Source: Rhynchopus sp. YZ270_cl-10
Taxonomy: Eukaryota; Euglenozoa; Diplonemea; Diplonemida; Diplonemidae
Direction of reading: 5' to 3'
NCBI GenBank assembly: GCA_964035575.1
Contig: OZ037861.1
Span: 930,001 to 994,000 of the forward strand
Length of the DNA stretch: 64,000 bases
Both the position numbers and the translations under genes were made by a program. Shown here in pieces: positions 40,342 through 51,621 of this stretch. Below the pieces are notes generated by a model. That model made no database searches. It worked only from the letters and a program-made list of their open reading frames with translations, and had not been told where the DNA came from. Numbering within the stretch: the stretch's first letter is position 1; every line of letters begins with the position of its first letter.

Positions 40342-41236
40342 GCTGAGTGTTGTCGCTCTTCAGATGCACCATTGCCTATTGTGATGAACAGCACTGTCTT
40401 TCAAAACAGCCATATTTGTCTCCTATTCGGGTGTATGCGGATCCGAATATAGGTGGTGTATTGCGTGTGTTGCGTATGCAGGATACGAAGAATGCGAAGC
40501 ATCTCTTTTGCACTACGTGTAGGCCTAGGGGAGGGCCACCTCGTCCAAGTTGTGCATCCTGAAACGCAGGACAGGTTCAAGTTCTGTCCAGTTTTTATTG
40601 ACAAATTCGTTTCAGGAATCATCTGAGTGTTTGAACCTGTCTGGGACGATGCTGCGTTCTGTACTTCCTCTAAGTGGTTTGGTATGGTTTTCGAGGACTT
40701 CTGCACTTTCTTTGAGAATCAACAACCGAAAAGTGCCTCTCCTCCATTTATTCCGTTTCTTTTAGATTTAGACTGTTCAGCAGTTGCTGGACTTCGCCAA
40801 CAACTCTGAGCCAAGGAGGTCCTCAGTGTCGTCACACAACCCCAAACAGAGTTTTTTCTAGCTGGGGGTGAGGGGGGGTTTCACCCCCTCTCACGATTTT
40901 ATTGAGTTTCGTTGGGGGGTGAGCAGTACTGCCCTGAAACAACGACGTCTTACATTGTCCCAATCCCAATCCCAACATTGCCCAGATTGTGTGTTGTGTG
41001 CACACAGTCAGGGCACAGTCCTGTCTTTCAAAACTGGTTTCTTTTTATTCGTGTCGCATGCTTGACTGTGCTTGACTTCAATACAAGGGGACATCAGTAG
41101 TTTTTGCGCACTTCATCAAAACGGAACAGCGGGGGAGGGGGGTACAAAGTGCACAGTACTTTATTCTTTACTTCCCACCCCCACCACCAACCACGATGAT
41201 CCACCCATCCCCAGACACAGCGACGATACACACACC
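40342..41236. repeat. Conserved ankyrin-gene spacer, copy 2 (A3-A4)
   Basis: Same order as the A1-A2 spacer, with small deletions near 40455 and 40780. The hairpin is at ~40879-40904. Confidence 0.85.
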
Positions 41237-42937
41237 ATGCCGAAGCGACACGCAGACAGCACACAAGAGAAGACGAAGGCGGCAAAGAGAAGAAAGCTTT
41301 CTGCTGACGAGGTCTTGGTGGAGGCTGCACGGAACGGCGACACGACTGCTGTGCGGGCAGGACTTGAGAAGTGGACTCCAGACACAGACAGCAAAAAATT
41401 CGCCTTCGATGCTGCGCACGAGGCATGCAGAGGGAACCACGATGAATGCCTGACACTGCTTCTTCCGTATGTTGAGACAACGCAGATGGGGTTCGGGATG
41501 CTGCTGAGTGAGTGTGTCCACGCAGACCGCACTGCGTGCACGGAGGTCCTCTTGCAGCATTGGAAGTCTGTCTGCAGCAACGTCGCGTTTGTGCCACACG
41601 GGTTAGAGGAAGACAGCAAAGGTCGGGCACCTCGTGCCTGTCCAGCCATGTGGGCAGACCCTGCAGTGTGTCAGGTGCTCATTGATGCAGGGGCAGACAT
41701 TGAGGCAAAGAACGACAAGGGACGTTCACCTCTGCTGATGGCATGCGAGCTTGGGAAGCTCGATGCTGTGAAGATGTTGGTCAAAGCAAGTGCGGATGTG
41801 TGTGCCACAGACAACCAAGGAGCGACGTGTCTTATGCTTGCGGCATATTTTGGTCACACCGAGACTGTGCGCTATCTTGTGGGCTTGCCGGTTGTCGAAG
41901 TGAATCATGAACAGAACGTCGGCGAGACTGCGTTACACTTCGCAGTGCCTGAAGGCCATCGTGATGTGGTGGAGGTGCTCATTGATGCAGGGGCAGACAT
42001 TGAGGCAAACAATGGGAAGGGACGTTCACCTCTGCTGATGGCATGCGTGCTTGGCAAGCTCGATACCGTGAAGATGTTGGTCGAAGCAGGTGCTGCAGTG
42101 TGTGCCACAGACGACCAAGGAGATACGTGTCTTACCCTTGCCGCATATTTTGGACACACCGATATTGTGCGCTATCTTGTGGGCTTGCCGGATGTGGATG
42201 TGAACTACCACGGCAGGAATAACGACACTGCGTTGCACAGTGCGGTGGACGACGGACATCGCGATGTGGTGGAGTTGCTCATTGATGCAGGGGCAGACAT
42301 CGAGGCACAGGACAGTACTGGAGAGACACCTCTTCACTATGCTTGTGAGAACGGGAAACTAGCGATTCTGAAGATGTTACTCAAAGCAGGTGCAGATGTG
42401 TGTGCCACAGACAACCGAGGTACCACATGTCTTATGCGAGCGGTACATCATGGACACACCGAGACTGTGCGCTATCTTGTGGGCTTGCCGGATGTGGACG
42501 TAAATGCAGCGAAGATCTGCTCCTACACTTCATTGCACTCTGCAGTGATAAGAAATAATGGAAGTCATCCTGAAGTAGTTCAGATGCTCATTGATGCAGG
42601 GGCAGACATGGAAGCAAAGAACGAGAACGGATGTTCATCTCTGCTGGTGGCATGCAAGGTTGGCAAGCTCGATGCTGTGAAGCTATTGGTCGAAGCAGGT
42701 GCGAGAGTGTGTGCCACAGACGACCACGGAGCTACGTGTCTTATCGCTGCGGCATATTTTGGACACACCGAGACTGTGCGCTATCTTGTGGGCTTGCCGG
42801 ATGTGGATGTGAACCTCACAGCTAATGAGGGCGAGACTGCATTGGACTACGCTTCTGGTAACAGTCATAGAGATGTGGTGCATGTTCTCCTCGAGCACGG
42901 TGCGGTGTGCAGCACTGACTGCGCTGGGCACGGCTGA
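41237..42937 (+). CDS. Ankyrin-repeat protein A4 (13 repeats)
   Basis: The protein is 566 aa; basic cluster TKAAKRRK. The first repeat block carries RSPLLMACELGKLDAVKMLV, where A2, A3 and A5 have RSPLHTASCFGKLGTVKMLV-like sequence, so block order has been shuffled among paralogues. The third block shares NYHGRNNDTALHSAVDDGHR with A2 only. Ends ALDYASGNSH...CSTDCAGHG. This block exchange indicates unequal crossing-over or conversion within the array. Confidence 0.9.
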   Translation: MPKRHADSTQEKTKAAKRRKLSADEVLVEAARNGDTTAVRAGLEKWTPDTDSKKFAFDAAHEACRGNHDECLTLLLPYVETTQMGFGMLLSECVHADRTACTEVLLQHWKSVCSNVAFVPHGLEEDSKGRAPRACPAMWADPAVCQVLIDAGADIEAKNDKGRSPLLMACELGKLDAVKMLVKASADVCATDNQGATCLMLAAYFGHTETVRYLVGLPVVEVNHEQNVGETALHFAVPEGHRDVVEVLIDAGADIEANNGKGRSPLLMACVLGKLDTVKMLVEAGAAVCATDDQGDTCLTLAAYFGHTDIVRYLVGLPDVDVNYHGRNNDTALHSAVDDGHRDVVELLIDAGADIEAQDSTGETPLHYACENGKLAILKMLLKAGADVCATDNRGTTCLMRAVHHGHTETVRYLVGLPDVDVNAAKICSYTSLHSAVIRNNGSHPEVVQMLIDAGADMEAKNENGCSSLLVACKVGKLDAVKLLVEAGARVCATDDHGATCLIAAAYFGHTETVRYLVGLPDVDVNLTANEGETALDYASGNSHRDVVHVLLEHGAVCSTDCAGHG

Positions 42938-43859
42938 GCTGAGTGTTGTCGGCTCTTCAGATGCACTATTGCCTATTCTGATGAACAGCACTGTCTTTCA
43001 AAACAGCCATATTTGACTCCTATACGGGGTGTATACGGATCCGAAAAAAGGGCGACTACTGTGGTGTATTGTGTGTGTTGCGTATGCAGGAAATACGAAG
43101 AATGCGAAGCATCTCTTTTGCACTACGTGTAGGCCTAGGGGAGGGCCACCTCGTCCAAGTTCTGCATCCTGAAACGCAGGACAGGTTCAAGTTCTGTCCA
43201 GTTTTTGTTTTTATTGACAATTGCGTTTCAGGAATCATCTGAGTGTTTGAACCTGTCTGGGACGATGCTGCGTTCTGTACTTCCTCTAAGTGGTTTGGTA
43301 TGGTTTTCGAGGACTTCTGCGCTTTCTTTGAGAATCAAAAACTGAAAAGTGTCTCTCCTCTTTTTTCCCGTTTCTTTTAGATTTAGACTGTTCAGCAGGG
43401 TGGTGCTGGACTTCGCCAACAACTCTGAGCCAAGGAGGTCCTCAGTGTCGTCACACAACCCCAAACAGAGTTTTTTCTAGCTGGGGGTGAGGGGGGGTTT
43501 CACCCCCTCTCACGATTTTATTGAGTTTCGTTGGGGGGTGAGCAGTACTGCCCTGAAACAACGACGACTTGCATTGTCCCAATCCCAATCCAAACATTGG
43601 GTAGATTGTGTGTGTTGTGTGCACACAGTCAGGGCACAGTCCTGTCTTTCAAAACCGCATTCTGTTTATTCGTGTCGCATGCTTGACTGTGCTTGACTTC
43701 AATACAAGGGGACATCAGCAGTTTTCTCGCCCCTCATCGAAAACGGAACAGCTGGGGAGGGGGGTACAAAATTGCACGGTACTTTATTCTTTACTTCCCA
43801 CGCACACCCCCAACCACGATGATCCCCCCATCCCCAGACACAGCGACGATACACACACC
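42938..43859. repeat. Conserved ankyrin-gene spacer, copy 3 (A4-A5)
   Basis: Close to the A5-A6 copy; both carry the GTTTTTGTTTTTATTGAC insertion that the first two copies lack. Contains the hairpin and the C/T leader tract. Confidence 0.85.
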
Positions 43860-45560
43860 ATGCCGAAGCGACACGCAGACAGCGCACAAGAGAAGAAGAA
43901 GGCGGCAAAGAGAAGAAAGCTTTCTGCTGACGAGGTCTTGGTGGAGGATGCACGGAACGGCGACACGACTGCTGTGCGGGCAGGACTTGAGAAGTGGACT
44001 CCAGACACAGACAGCAAAAAAGTCGCCTTCGATGCTGTGCACGAGGCATGCAGAGGGAACCACGATGAATGCCTGACACTGCTTCTTCCGTATGTTGAGA
44101 CAACGCAGATGGGGTTCGGGATGCTGCTGAGTGAGTGCGTCCACGCAGACCACACTGCGTGCACGGAGGTCCTCTTGCAGCATTGGAAGTCTGTCTGCAG
44201 CAACGTCGCGTTTGTGCCACATGGGTTAGAGAAAGACAGCGAAGGTGAGGCACCTCGTGCCTGTCCAGCCATGTGGGCGGACCCTGCAGTGTGTCAGGTG
44301 CTCATTGCTGCAGGGGCAGACATCGAGACAAGGACAAAGCGAGGATTTTCGCCTCTGCACACTGCCAGCTGTTTTGGAAAGCTGGGGACTGTGAAGATGT
44401 TGGTCAGAGCAGGTGCGGGAGTGCGTGTAGCTGGCAACACTGGAGCGACGTGTCTTATGCTTGCGGCATATTTTGGACACACCGAGACTGTGCGCTATCT
44501 TGTGGGCTTGCCGGATGTCGAAGTGAATCATGAAGAAAACAAAGGCTTCACTGCGTTACACTTCGCAGTGCAGGAAGGACATGACGATGTGGTGGAGGTG
44601 CTCATTGATGCAGGGGCAGACATCGATGCAAGGACCAGCGAAGGATGTACGCATCTTCACTATGCTTGTGGGGGCGGGAAACTAGCGATTGTGAAGGTGT
44701 TGGTCAAAGCAGGTGCGGATGTGTGTGCCACATACAGCGAAGGAACCACATGTGTTATGAGTGCGGTGCATGATAGACACACCGAGACTGTGCGCTATCT
44801 TGTGAGCTTGCCGGATGTGGACGTGAATCATGAAGAGAACGACAGCTTCACTGCGTTACACTTCGCAGTGCAGGAAGGACATCACGATGTGGTGGAGGTG
44901 CTCATTGATGCAGGGGCAGACATTGAGGCAAAGAGCAGCGAAGGATGTGCGCCTCTTCACTATGCTTGTGGGGACGGGAAACTAGCGATTGTGAAGCTAT
45001 TGGTCAAAGCAGGTGCGGATGTGTGTGCCACAGACGACCAAGGTAGCACATGTCTCAATGTAGCGTCAGGCAATGGACACACCGAGACTGTGCGCTATCT
45101 TGTGGGCTTGACGGAGGTGGATGTGAATGCAGCGAACGACCACTCCTGCACTTCATTGCACGCCGCAGTGATGAGAAATAATGAACGTCATCCTGAAATT
45201 GGTCAGGTGCTCATTGATGCAGGGGCAGACATTGAGGCAAAGAACGGGCAGGGACGTTCACCTCTGCTGATGGCATGCCAGGTTGGCAAGCTCGATGTTG
45301 TGAAGATGTTGGTCAAAGCAGGTGCGGATGTGTGTGCCACAGACAACCAAGGAGCTACATGTCTTATCCTTGCGGCATATTTTGGACACACCGAGACTGT
45401 GCGCTATCTTGTGGGCTTGCCGGAGGTGGATGTGAACCACACAACTGAAGGGGGCGAGACTGCATTGCACTACGCCTCACGTGAGAACCATCCAGATGTG
45501 GTGCGTGTTCTCGTCGAGCACGGTGCGGTGTGCAGCACTGACTGCGCTTGGCACAGTTGA
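43860..45560 (+). CDS. Ankyrin-repeat protein A5 (13 repeats)
   Basis: The protein is 566 aa. The N-terminal 135 residues are almost those of A2 (one visible change is VEDARNG for VEAARNG). The first block has TRTKRGFSPLHTASCF. Blocks 2 and 3 are near duplicates of each other (HEENDSFTALHFAVQEGH and a close variant), so one probably arose by internal duplication. The 3' end and following spacer match those of pseudogene A1, including the CSTDCAWHS end. Confidence 0.9.
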   Translation: MPKRHADSAQEKKKAAKRRKLSADEVLVEDARNGDTTAVRAGLEKWTPDTDSKKVAFDAVHEACRGNHDECLTLLLPYVETTQMGFGMLLSECVHADHTACTEVLLQHWKSVCSNVAFVPHGLEKDSEGEAPRACPAMWADPAVCQVLIAAGADIETRTKRGFSPLHTASCFGKLGTVKMLVRAGAGVRVAGNTGATCLMLAAYFGHTETVRYLVGLPDVEVNHEENKGFTALHFAVQEGHDDVVEVLIDAGADIDARTSEGCTHLHYACGGGKLAIVKVLVKAGADVCATYSEGTTCVMSAVHDRHTETVRYLVSLPDVDVNHEENDSFTALHFAVQEGHHDVVEVLIDAGADIEAKSSEGCAPLHYACGDGKLAIVKLLVKAGADVCATDDQGSTCLNVASGNGHTETVRYLVGLTEVDVNAANDHSCTSLHAAVMRNNERHPEIGQVLIDAGADIEAKNGQGRSPLLMACQVGKLDVVKMLVKAGADVCATDNQGATCLILAAYFGHTETVRYLVGLPEVDVNHTTEGGETALHYASRENHPDVVRVLVEHGAVCSTDCAWHS

Positions 45561-46471
45561 GCTGAGTGTTGTCGCTCTTCAGATGCACCATTGCCTGTTG
45601 TGATGAACAGCACTGTCTTTCAAAACAGCCATTTTGTCTCCTATTCGGGTGTATGCGGATCCGAATATAGGGCGACTACTGTGGTGTATTGCGTGTGTTG
45701 CGTATGCAGGAAATACGAAGAATGCGAAGCATCTCTTTTGCACTACGTGTAGGCCTAGGGGAGGGCCACCTCGTCCAAGTTCTGCATCCTGAAACGCAGG
45801 ACAGGTTCAAATTCTGTCCAGTTTTTGTTTTTATTGACATTTTCGTTTCAGGAATCATCTGAGTGTTTGAACCTGTCTGGGACGATGCTGCGTTCTGTAC
45901 TTCCTCTAAGTGGTTTGGTATGGTTTTCGAGGACTTCTGCGCTTTCTTTGAGAATCAAAAACCGAAAAGTGTCTCTCCTCTTTTTTCCCGTTTATTTTAG
46001 ATTTAGACTGTTCAGCAGGGTGGTGCTGGACTTCGCCAACAACTCTGAGCCAAGGAGGTCCTCAGTGTCGTCACACAACCCCAAACAGAGTTTTTTCTAG
46101 CTGGGGGTGAGGGGGGGTTTCACCCCCTCTCACGATTTTATAGAATTTTTTTGGGGTGTGAGCAGTACTGCCCTGAAACAACGACGACTTGCATTGTCCC
46201 AATCCCAATCCCAACATTGGGTAGATTGTGTGTGTTGTGTGCACACAGTCAGGGCACAGTCCTGTCTTTCAAAACCGCATTCTTTTTATTCGTGTCGCAT
46301 GCTTGACTGTGCTTGACTTCAATACAAGGGAAATCAGCAGTTTTTGCGCACTTCATCGAAAACGGAACAGCTGGGGAGGGGGGTACAAGTTGCACGGTAC
46401 TTTATTCTTTACTTCCCACCACCAACCACGATGATCCCCCCATCCCCAGACACAGCGACGATACACACACC
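45561..46471. repeat. Conserved ankyrin-gene spacer, copy 4 (A5-A6)
   Basis: As the other copies; last member of the regular array. After A6 the spacer sequence ends at ~47907. Confidence 0.85.
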
Positions 46472-47875
46472 ATGCCGAAGCGACACGCAGACAGCACACA
46501 AGAGAAGAAGAAGGCGGCAAAGAGAAGAAAGCTTTCTGCTGACGAGGTCTTGGTGGAGGCTGCCAAGAACGGCGACACGACTGCTGTGCGGGCAGGACTT
46601 GAGAAGTGGACTCCAGACACAGACAGCAAAAAAGTCGCCTTCGATGCTGTGCACGAAGCATGCAGAGGGAACCACGATGAATGCCTCGCACTGCTTCTTC
46701 CGTATGTTGAGACAACGCAGATGGGGTTCGGGATGCTGCTGAGTGAGTGTGTCCACGCAGACCACACTGCGTGCACGGAGGTCCTCTTGCAGCATTGGAA
46801 GTCTGTCTGCAGCAATATCGCGTTTGTGCCACACGGGTTAGAGGAAGGCAGCGAAGGTGAGGCACCTCGTGCCTGTCCAGCCATGTGGGGGAACCCTGCA
46901 GTGTGTCAGGTGCTCATTGCTGCAGGGGCAAACATCGAGATAAAGAACGGGAATGGACGTTCGCCTCTGCACGCTGCCAGCCGTTTTGGAAAGCTGGGGA
47001 CTGTGAAGATGTTGGTCAGAGCAGGTGCGGGAGTGCGTGTAGCTGACAACGATGGAGACACGTGTCTTACCCTTGCGGCATATTTTGGACACACCGAGAC
47101 TGTGCGCTATCTTGTGGGCTTGCCGGATGTCGAAGTGAATCATGAAGAGAGCGAGAGCTTCACAGCGTTACACTTCGCAGTGCAGGAAGGACATCGCGAT
47201 GTGGTGGAGGTGCTCATTGATGCAGGGGCAGACATCGATGCAAGGACCAGCGAAGGATGTACGCCTCTTCACTATGCTTGTGGGGGCGGGAAACTGGCGA
47301 TTGTGAAGGTGTTGGTCAAAGCAGGTGCGGATGTGTGTGCCACATACAACGAAGGAGCTACCACATGTGTTATGAGTGCGGTGCATGATAGACACACCGA
47401 GACTGTGCGCTATCTTGTGGGCTTGCCGGAGGTGGACGTAAATGCAGCGAACAACCGCTCCTGCATTTTATTGCACGCCGCAGTGACGAGATGTAATGAA
47501 AGTCATCCTGATATAGTTGAGGTGCTCATTGATGCAGGGGCAGACATTGAGGCAAAGAACGGGTGTGGACGTTCACCTCTGCTGTTGGCATGCGAGGTTG
47601 GCAAGCTCAATGCTGTGAAGCTATTGGTCGAAGCAGGTGCGAGAGTGTGTGCCACAGACGACCAAGGAGCTACATGTCTTATCCTTGCGGCATATTTTGG
47701 ACACACCGAGACTGTGCGCTATCTTGTGGGCTTGCCGGATGTGGATGTGAACCTCACAGCCAATGAGGGCGAGACTGCATTGCACTACGCCTCACGTAAG
47801 AAGCATACAGATGTGGTGCGTGTTCTCGTCGAGCACGGTGCGGTGTGCAGCACTGACTGCGCTGGGCACAGCTGA
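46472..47875 (+). CDS. Ankyrin-repeat protein A6 (10 repeats)
   Basis: The protein is 467 aa, 99 residues shorter than the 566-aa members: three three-repeat blocks plus cap. The first repeat reads VLIAAGANIEIK. The order of blocks equals the last three blocks of A3, with near-identical DNA, so A6 looks like a two-block-shorter relative of A3. Basic cluster KKKAAKRRK present. A single extra codon in a CATYNEGATTCVM repeat is shared with A3 only. Confidence 0.9.
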   Translation: MPKRHADSTQEKKKAAKRRKLSADEVLVEAAKNGDTTAVRAGLEKWTPDTDSKKVAFDAVHEACRGNHDECLALLLPYVETTQMGFGMLLSECVHADHTACTEVLLQHWKSVCSNIAFVPHGLEEGSEGEAPRACPAMWGNPAVCQVLIAAGANIEIKNGNGRSPLHAASRFGKLGTVKMLVRAGAGVRVADNDGDTCLTLAAYFGHTETVRYLVGLPDVEVNHEESESFTALHFAVQEGHRDVVEVLIDAGADIDARTSEGCTPLHYACGGGKLAIVKVLVKAGADVCATYNEGATTCVMSAVHDRHTETVRYLVGLPEVDVNAANNRSCILLHAAVTRCNESHPDIVEVLIDAGADIEAKNGCGRSPLLLACEVGKLNAVKLLVEAGARVCATDDQGATCLILAAYFGHTETVRYLVGLPDVDVNLTANEGETALHYASRKKHTDVVRVLVEHGAVCSTDCAGHS

Positions 47876-48281
47876 GCTGAGTGTTGTCGGCTCTTCAGAT
47901 GCACTATTATCTGCCCCTTACCCCCTCTAGGCTCAGAAACCAAAAGACCGCCCTTTGTGTCAGTCTAAGCGAGAGTGCCGTCTCAACCGCTTCCTCTCGC
48001 CTATAAAAGTACGTTTACGAGAATGACTTAGAAAAATAGCATTTGCAACAGATTTTTCTAGCCACCCCCCCTCCCCCTCCCCGCCCTTTTCACCCGCTGG
48101 CACACCAACAAAAAAACAGAAAAACCCCGTTTCTTCGTGAAACATACACACCTCACCTCACCTCACCCCTCCCTTCACAAAGGGAGACACAAGGCGGCTT
48201 TGGTATTCCATTTTGTTTTTTCCCCACTCTGCAGGGGTCTCTTGTGAGGCTCATTATTTTTCACCTTAATTTTTGAAGCAA
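47876..48281 (+). promoter_or_regulatory. Spacer with predicted leader acceptor of the PDZ/RRM/J gene
   Basis: The last piece of ankyrin spacer ends at ~47907. A pyrimidine tract TTTTGTTTTTTCCCCACTCT followed by GCAG (48231-48234) lies 47 bp before the ATG and is the best acceptor candidate. CACCTCACCTCACC microrepeat near 48150. No gene. Confidence 0.4.
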
Positions 48282-51200
48282 ATGGAACCAAAAGCGGCAG
48301 CTGCATTGCTGACACTGTCTGAGGAGGAAGCGAGGGAGTGCGCCGCACGCCATGTGTTCGATGTCGCATACTGCACGACACGGGAAGAGGTGATCTCGGA
48401 GCTTCTCCTCCTGCTGAATGTGCTCGAAATCAGGATTACCGTGGACCGTTCGCTCCCGGGGCCGTCGCAGCTGGGTGTGACGTTTGACACGCAGCTCATC
48501 ATCACAAAGGTCGTAACGGGGCAGGCGGCACCTCTCCTCGGGGAACGTATGGGCCTGCAGCACCTTGTGCATGAGTGGGAGCTGTCCGCCATCGACGGAG
48601 TGAAGGTTTCCTACAAGATGCTTGCGAAGACCTTTGCTGATAAGGTGTGTTGGTGGTGGGGGGGGAAAAAGGAATGATAGAGTAAAAACTCCCGTCCGTC
48701 GGTGTCCCTGCGGTCATTGGGTTTAGCAAAAAAACGCGTGGTGTCTTTGTGGATGTTTTTTCTTGAATTGTCACCCATATCAGGGGTGTGTGTGCCTGCT
48801 TGAAATAACCCGCGGAGGGGGGATGTGGCCTGCTATAGTGATAGTCTATACAACAACAAAATTTTATTTTATACCTACAAAGCGTAGCTTAAAGGAGAAA
48901 ATAGTTCCTCCGATACGGTCGCCAATCACCCCCCCTCCAACAGGGTAATTGTGCAATCAACGAAAAAACCTTTTTTTTTCCCCCTTTTACTTACCTATCA
49001 GAGTTACCATTTCTTATTTTTTTTTTTTTGATCATCCCCCACCTCTCACTAACCCCAACTATTTTTGTCGTTCTCTTTTCATAGATCGGCAAATTTGAGA
49101 TCACCTTCAAACGCAAGCTGAAGGAGGCAGAGCTGTACCGTGACCCTTCCTCTCAAAGTCTTGGCGTCCGCCTCTCCACTCGAAGCACCATTGTCGAACA
49201 CATTGAAAGCAACTCGCCTGCCGCCGTCGGCGGCCTGGGATACTACCTGGGGTGGAAGGTCTGTACAGTCGAAGGGCACCGCATCGTAGATGCCTCGGAC
49301 CTCGCCAACCGCGCACACCAGAAAAAGATCGTCACCCTCGGCCTCGCTCGCGTCCACTGCAGACGCCACATCGCGGTCACAAAATCTGCCGACGAAAAAC
49401 TGGGTGTATCCTTTTCCCCGACCCTCACCATCAACGGAACGGTTTCGGGGGGTGTAGGGGATAAAGCGGGATTCACCCCTTTTACTGATGCATGGAAGGT
49501 TGTTGCTGTTCGAGACAAGCACGTTGCATCAATTGAAGCGCTTTCCGCTCAGATTTCTGCTTCAACCAGCGCAGCCTCTGGAAAGCCTGTTACAATTAGA
49601 TTTACTCTCGCGCCTATCTCGAGTGAAGACCGGTACGAGGCAGCGCTGTCCGCAGGGAATCACAAAAGGGCGGCGGAGACGCGGGGTGTGCACATCAAAA
49701 AGAGGGCGATAAATGACTCAACTGGGATCATCACAACAGAGTCGCTTGTTGTCGATACGGTTCACGATTCGGGGGCGGAGGTGGATGGCATTGGGGACCT
49801 CATCGGATGGCGGATCGAAGCTGTAAATGGAACCTCGGTTTCTTGCAGAACCGAATACAAAGCGGCGTTAGAAGGCAAGCAAGAGTATACACTATCTCTG
49901 GTACTCGAGGACGCGAATTTGCCGTCAAACTTTGTAGAAGTCTCCTTGAGCGAAGACGTGGAGCTGAAGACGTTGCACGACGCTTTCTCGCGATATGGTG
50001 ATATCGTCGAAATGATGCACCCAGAACCGGTTAAGAATATCCCGTGTATGAACCGCGACTGTTTGGAACTGCCTGCGGTTGTCTCGCAGTTTTGCGAATC
50101 GTGCGGTGCCCGCGTGGTGAACACCATGTCGCCGTACATATGCCACATTCGATTTGGCAGTGTACAAACCGCGCAGTGGTGCCTAGCGAACCCTCCTCTC
50201 GGGGGCGCGATTTTGAAAATGAAGTTTTATCATCCGGTCTCTCGTTCGCAGCCTGCGCATACGGAGCAGACCGCTGCCCCCAAGCAGAGTGTGTTACAGC
50301 TTGCAAATTGTCTTGGGTTTAACAACGCCTATCTGATGCTGGGTGTGCCACGTGATGCGACGGACGCAGAAATTTCCAAAACGTTTCGCGAAAAGTCCAG
50401 ATGGTACCATACAGACAAACAGCATGGGAGCAATTCGTGCATTCCTGAAGCGGTCTACGATAACTTTACGGAAAAGGATAAGGAGAGGGTGGCGTCTGGT
50501 GATATGTTCAAATCAGTCAAATCAGCCTACGAAGTGCTGAAGGACAGCGACGAGCGTGCGAAGCTAGAACAATCCATAGAAAAAGCGGTCACTGCCTATG
50601 GAAGCAAACAGGTTAACGCACGATTTCCGCGACGAACCGAAACAGGGGAGTTCGACTGCGAAGTCAAGGCGCCAACAGCGACAGGTGGAGGAACCGACGA
50701 GACGCACCACGAGAAGAACATCTATGCTGGCTACACGACGACCACGGCAGGTGACGGTGGTGGTGGTGGTGCTGCAGGTGTCGGTGCGGCTGCCGGCTAC
50801 CAAGGTCTGAGCACCGTGGAGGTCATGCCCAAGGAGTACAACCCGAACCAAGTCTTTGACGCTTCGGACCCTGGGCATGGTGGTAGGAGGGTGACGTCGT
50901 ATCCAGCCAACCATGCGCGGAAGAGAAAGAAGTATGTCTCGGGTGCGTTGTTTTTTTGATATTTTTCCGTAGGTACACTGTCATGGCTTTTTTTTTTGTA
51001 GTGCAAGTCAACGTTTTTCTTTTTCAAAAGAATGGAAACACCGATAGTTCACCTAACTGAACAAGATAAAACAAAAACTCTTGCGTTTCTTTTACCCCAG
51101 TTTCGATGTGCAAAACGTTTCCTATGTATTGGGAAACAATATGACAAACATTTAGTTTAGTTTAGTGCATATCATAGAACCCGGCACCTTGTATGTCTTC

Positions 51201-51576
51201 CAAAAACCAAAAGCGATGTGAAGTTTTGAAAGGAAAAATATAATTTACGCATTTTCTCGAGATACGTTAACTTGCAAGCAACTAGGGTAATGACACACCA
51301 TAGTTCACCATCTCTCGGGTCCCAACAATGTGTACTTTACCTCAAAATCCCTTTCCAGTAAATCAGGATCGGGGTGTGCTGCGTCCTCCATCACAACTGT
51401 CTTCTATTCATCAACTCTTTCTTGTCAACAGGAGACCACGTGCACAGCCAACCTGGGATGAGGACTATGACTGGGAGGAGGAAACCTTCACCCCAGTCAC
51501 ACCCGCACCTGCAGACGACGAGTACGACCCGCTGGAAATGGGTGCAGAGCTTCCCATCAAGCGCAGCAGAATCTAA
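48282..51576 (+). CDS. Multidomain PDZ-like / RRM-like / J-like protein (three exons)
   Basis: Exons 48282-48644, 49085-50931 and 51432-51576 (introns GTGTGT...CATAG, 440 bp, and GTATGT...ACAG, 500 bp) encode 784 aa; frames join perfectly. The first ~400 residues hold about four PDZ-like units (LGVTFDTQLIITKV, LGVRLSTRSTIVEHIESNSP, LGVSFSPTLTINGTVSGG, RGVHIKKRAIND...). Residues ~405-503 look like an RRM (VSLSEDVELKTLHDAFSRYG ... YICHIRFGSVQTAQWC). A cysteine motif (CMNRDC ... FCESC) inside it could bind zinc. A J-like domain (~534-620) has HTD at 563-565 in place of HPD, so Hsp70 stimulation is doubtful. A Gly-rich linker and an acidic tail (WDEDYDWEEE) with a final basic KRSR follow. Without the last exon the frame would end at 50959. 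Possibly an RNA-linked scaffold; the role is inferred. Confidence 0.75.
48868..49020. repeat. Intronic repeat shared with 56875-56960
   Basis: Within intron 1 of the preceding gene. TATACCTACAAAGCGTAGCTT, GCAATCAACGAAAAAACC and CTTTTACTTACCTATCAGAG recur downstream of A9 in the same order, there with a 60-bp central segment missing. Confidence 0.75.
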
Positions 51577-51621
51577 CCAGTTTGTTGCGCCTGCGAATTG
51601 AGACGTGACTCTTTTTCTTAA

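Noticed and set aside
34219-47706. Many minus-strand frames of 60-220 codons opposite the ankyrin genes
   Set aside because: They repeat with each ankyrin copy, follow the codon structure of the + strand gene and have no domain of their own.
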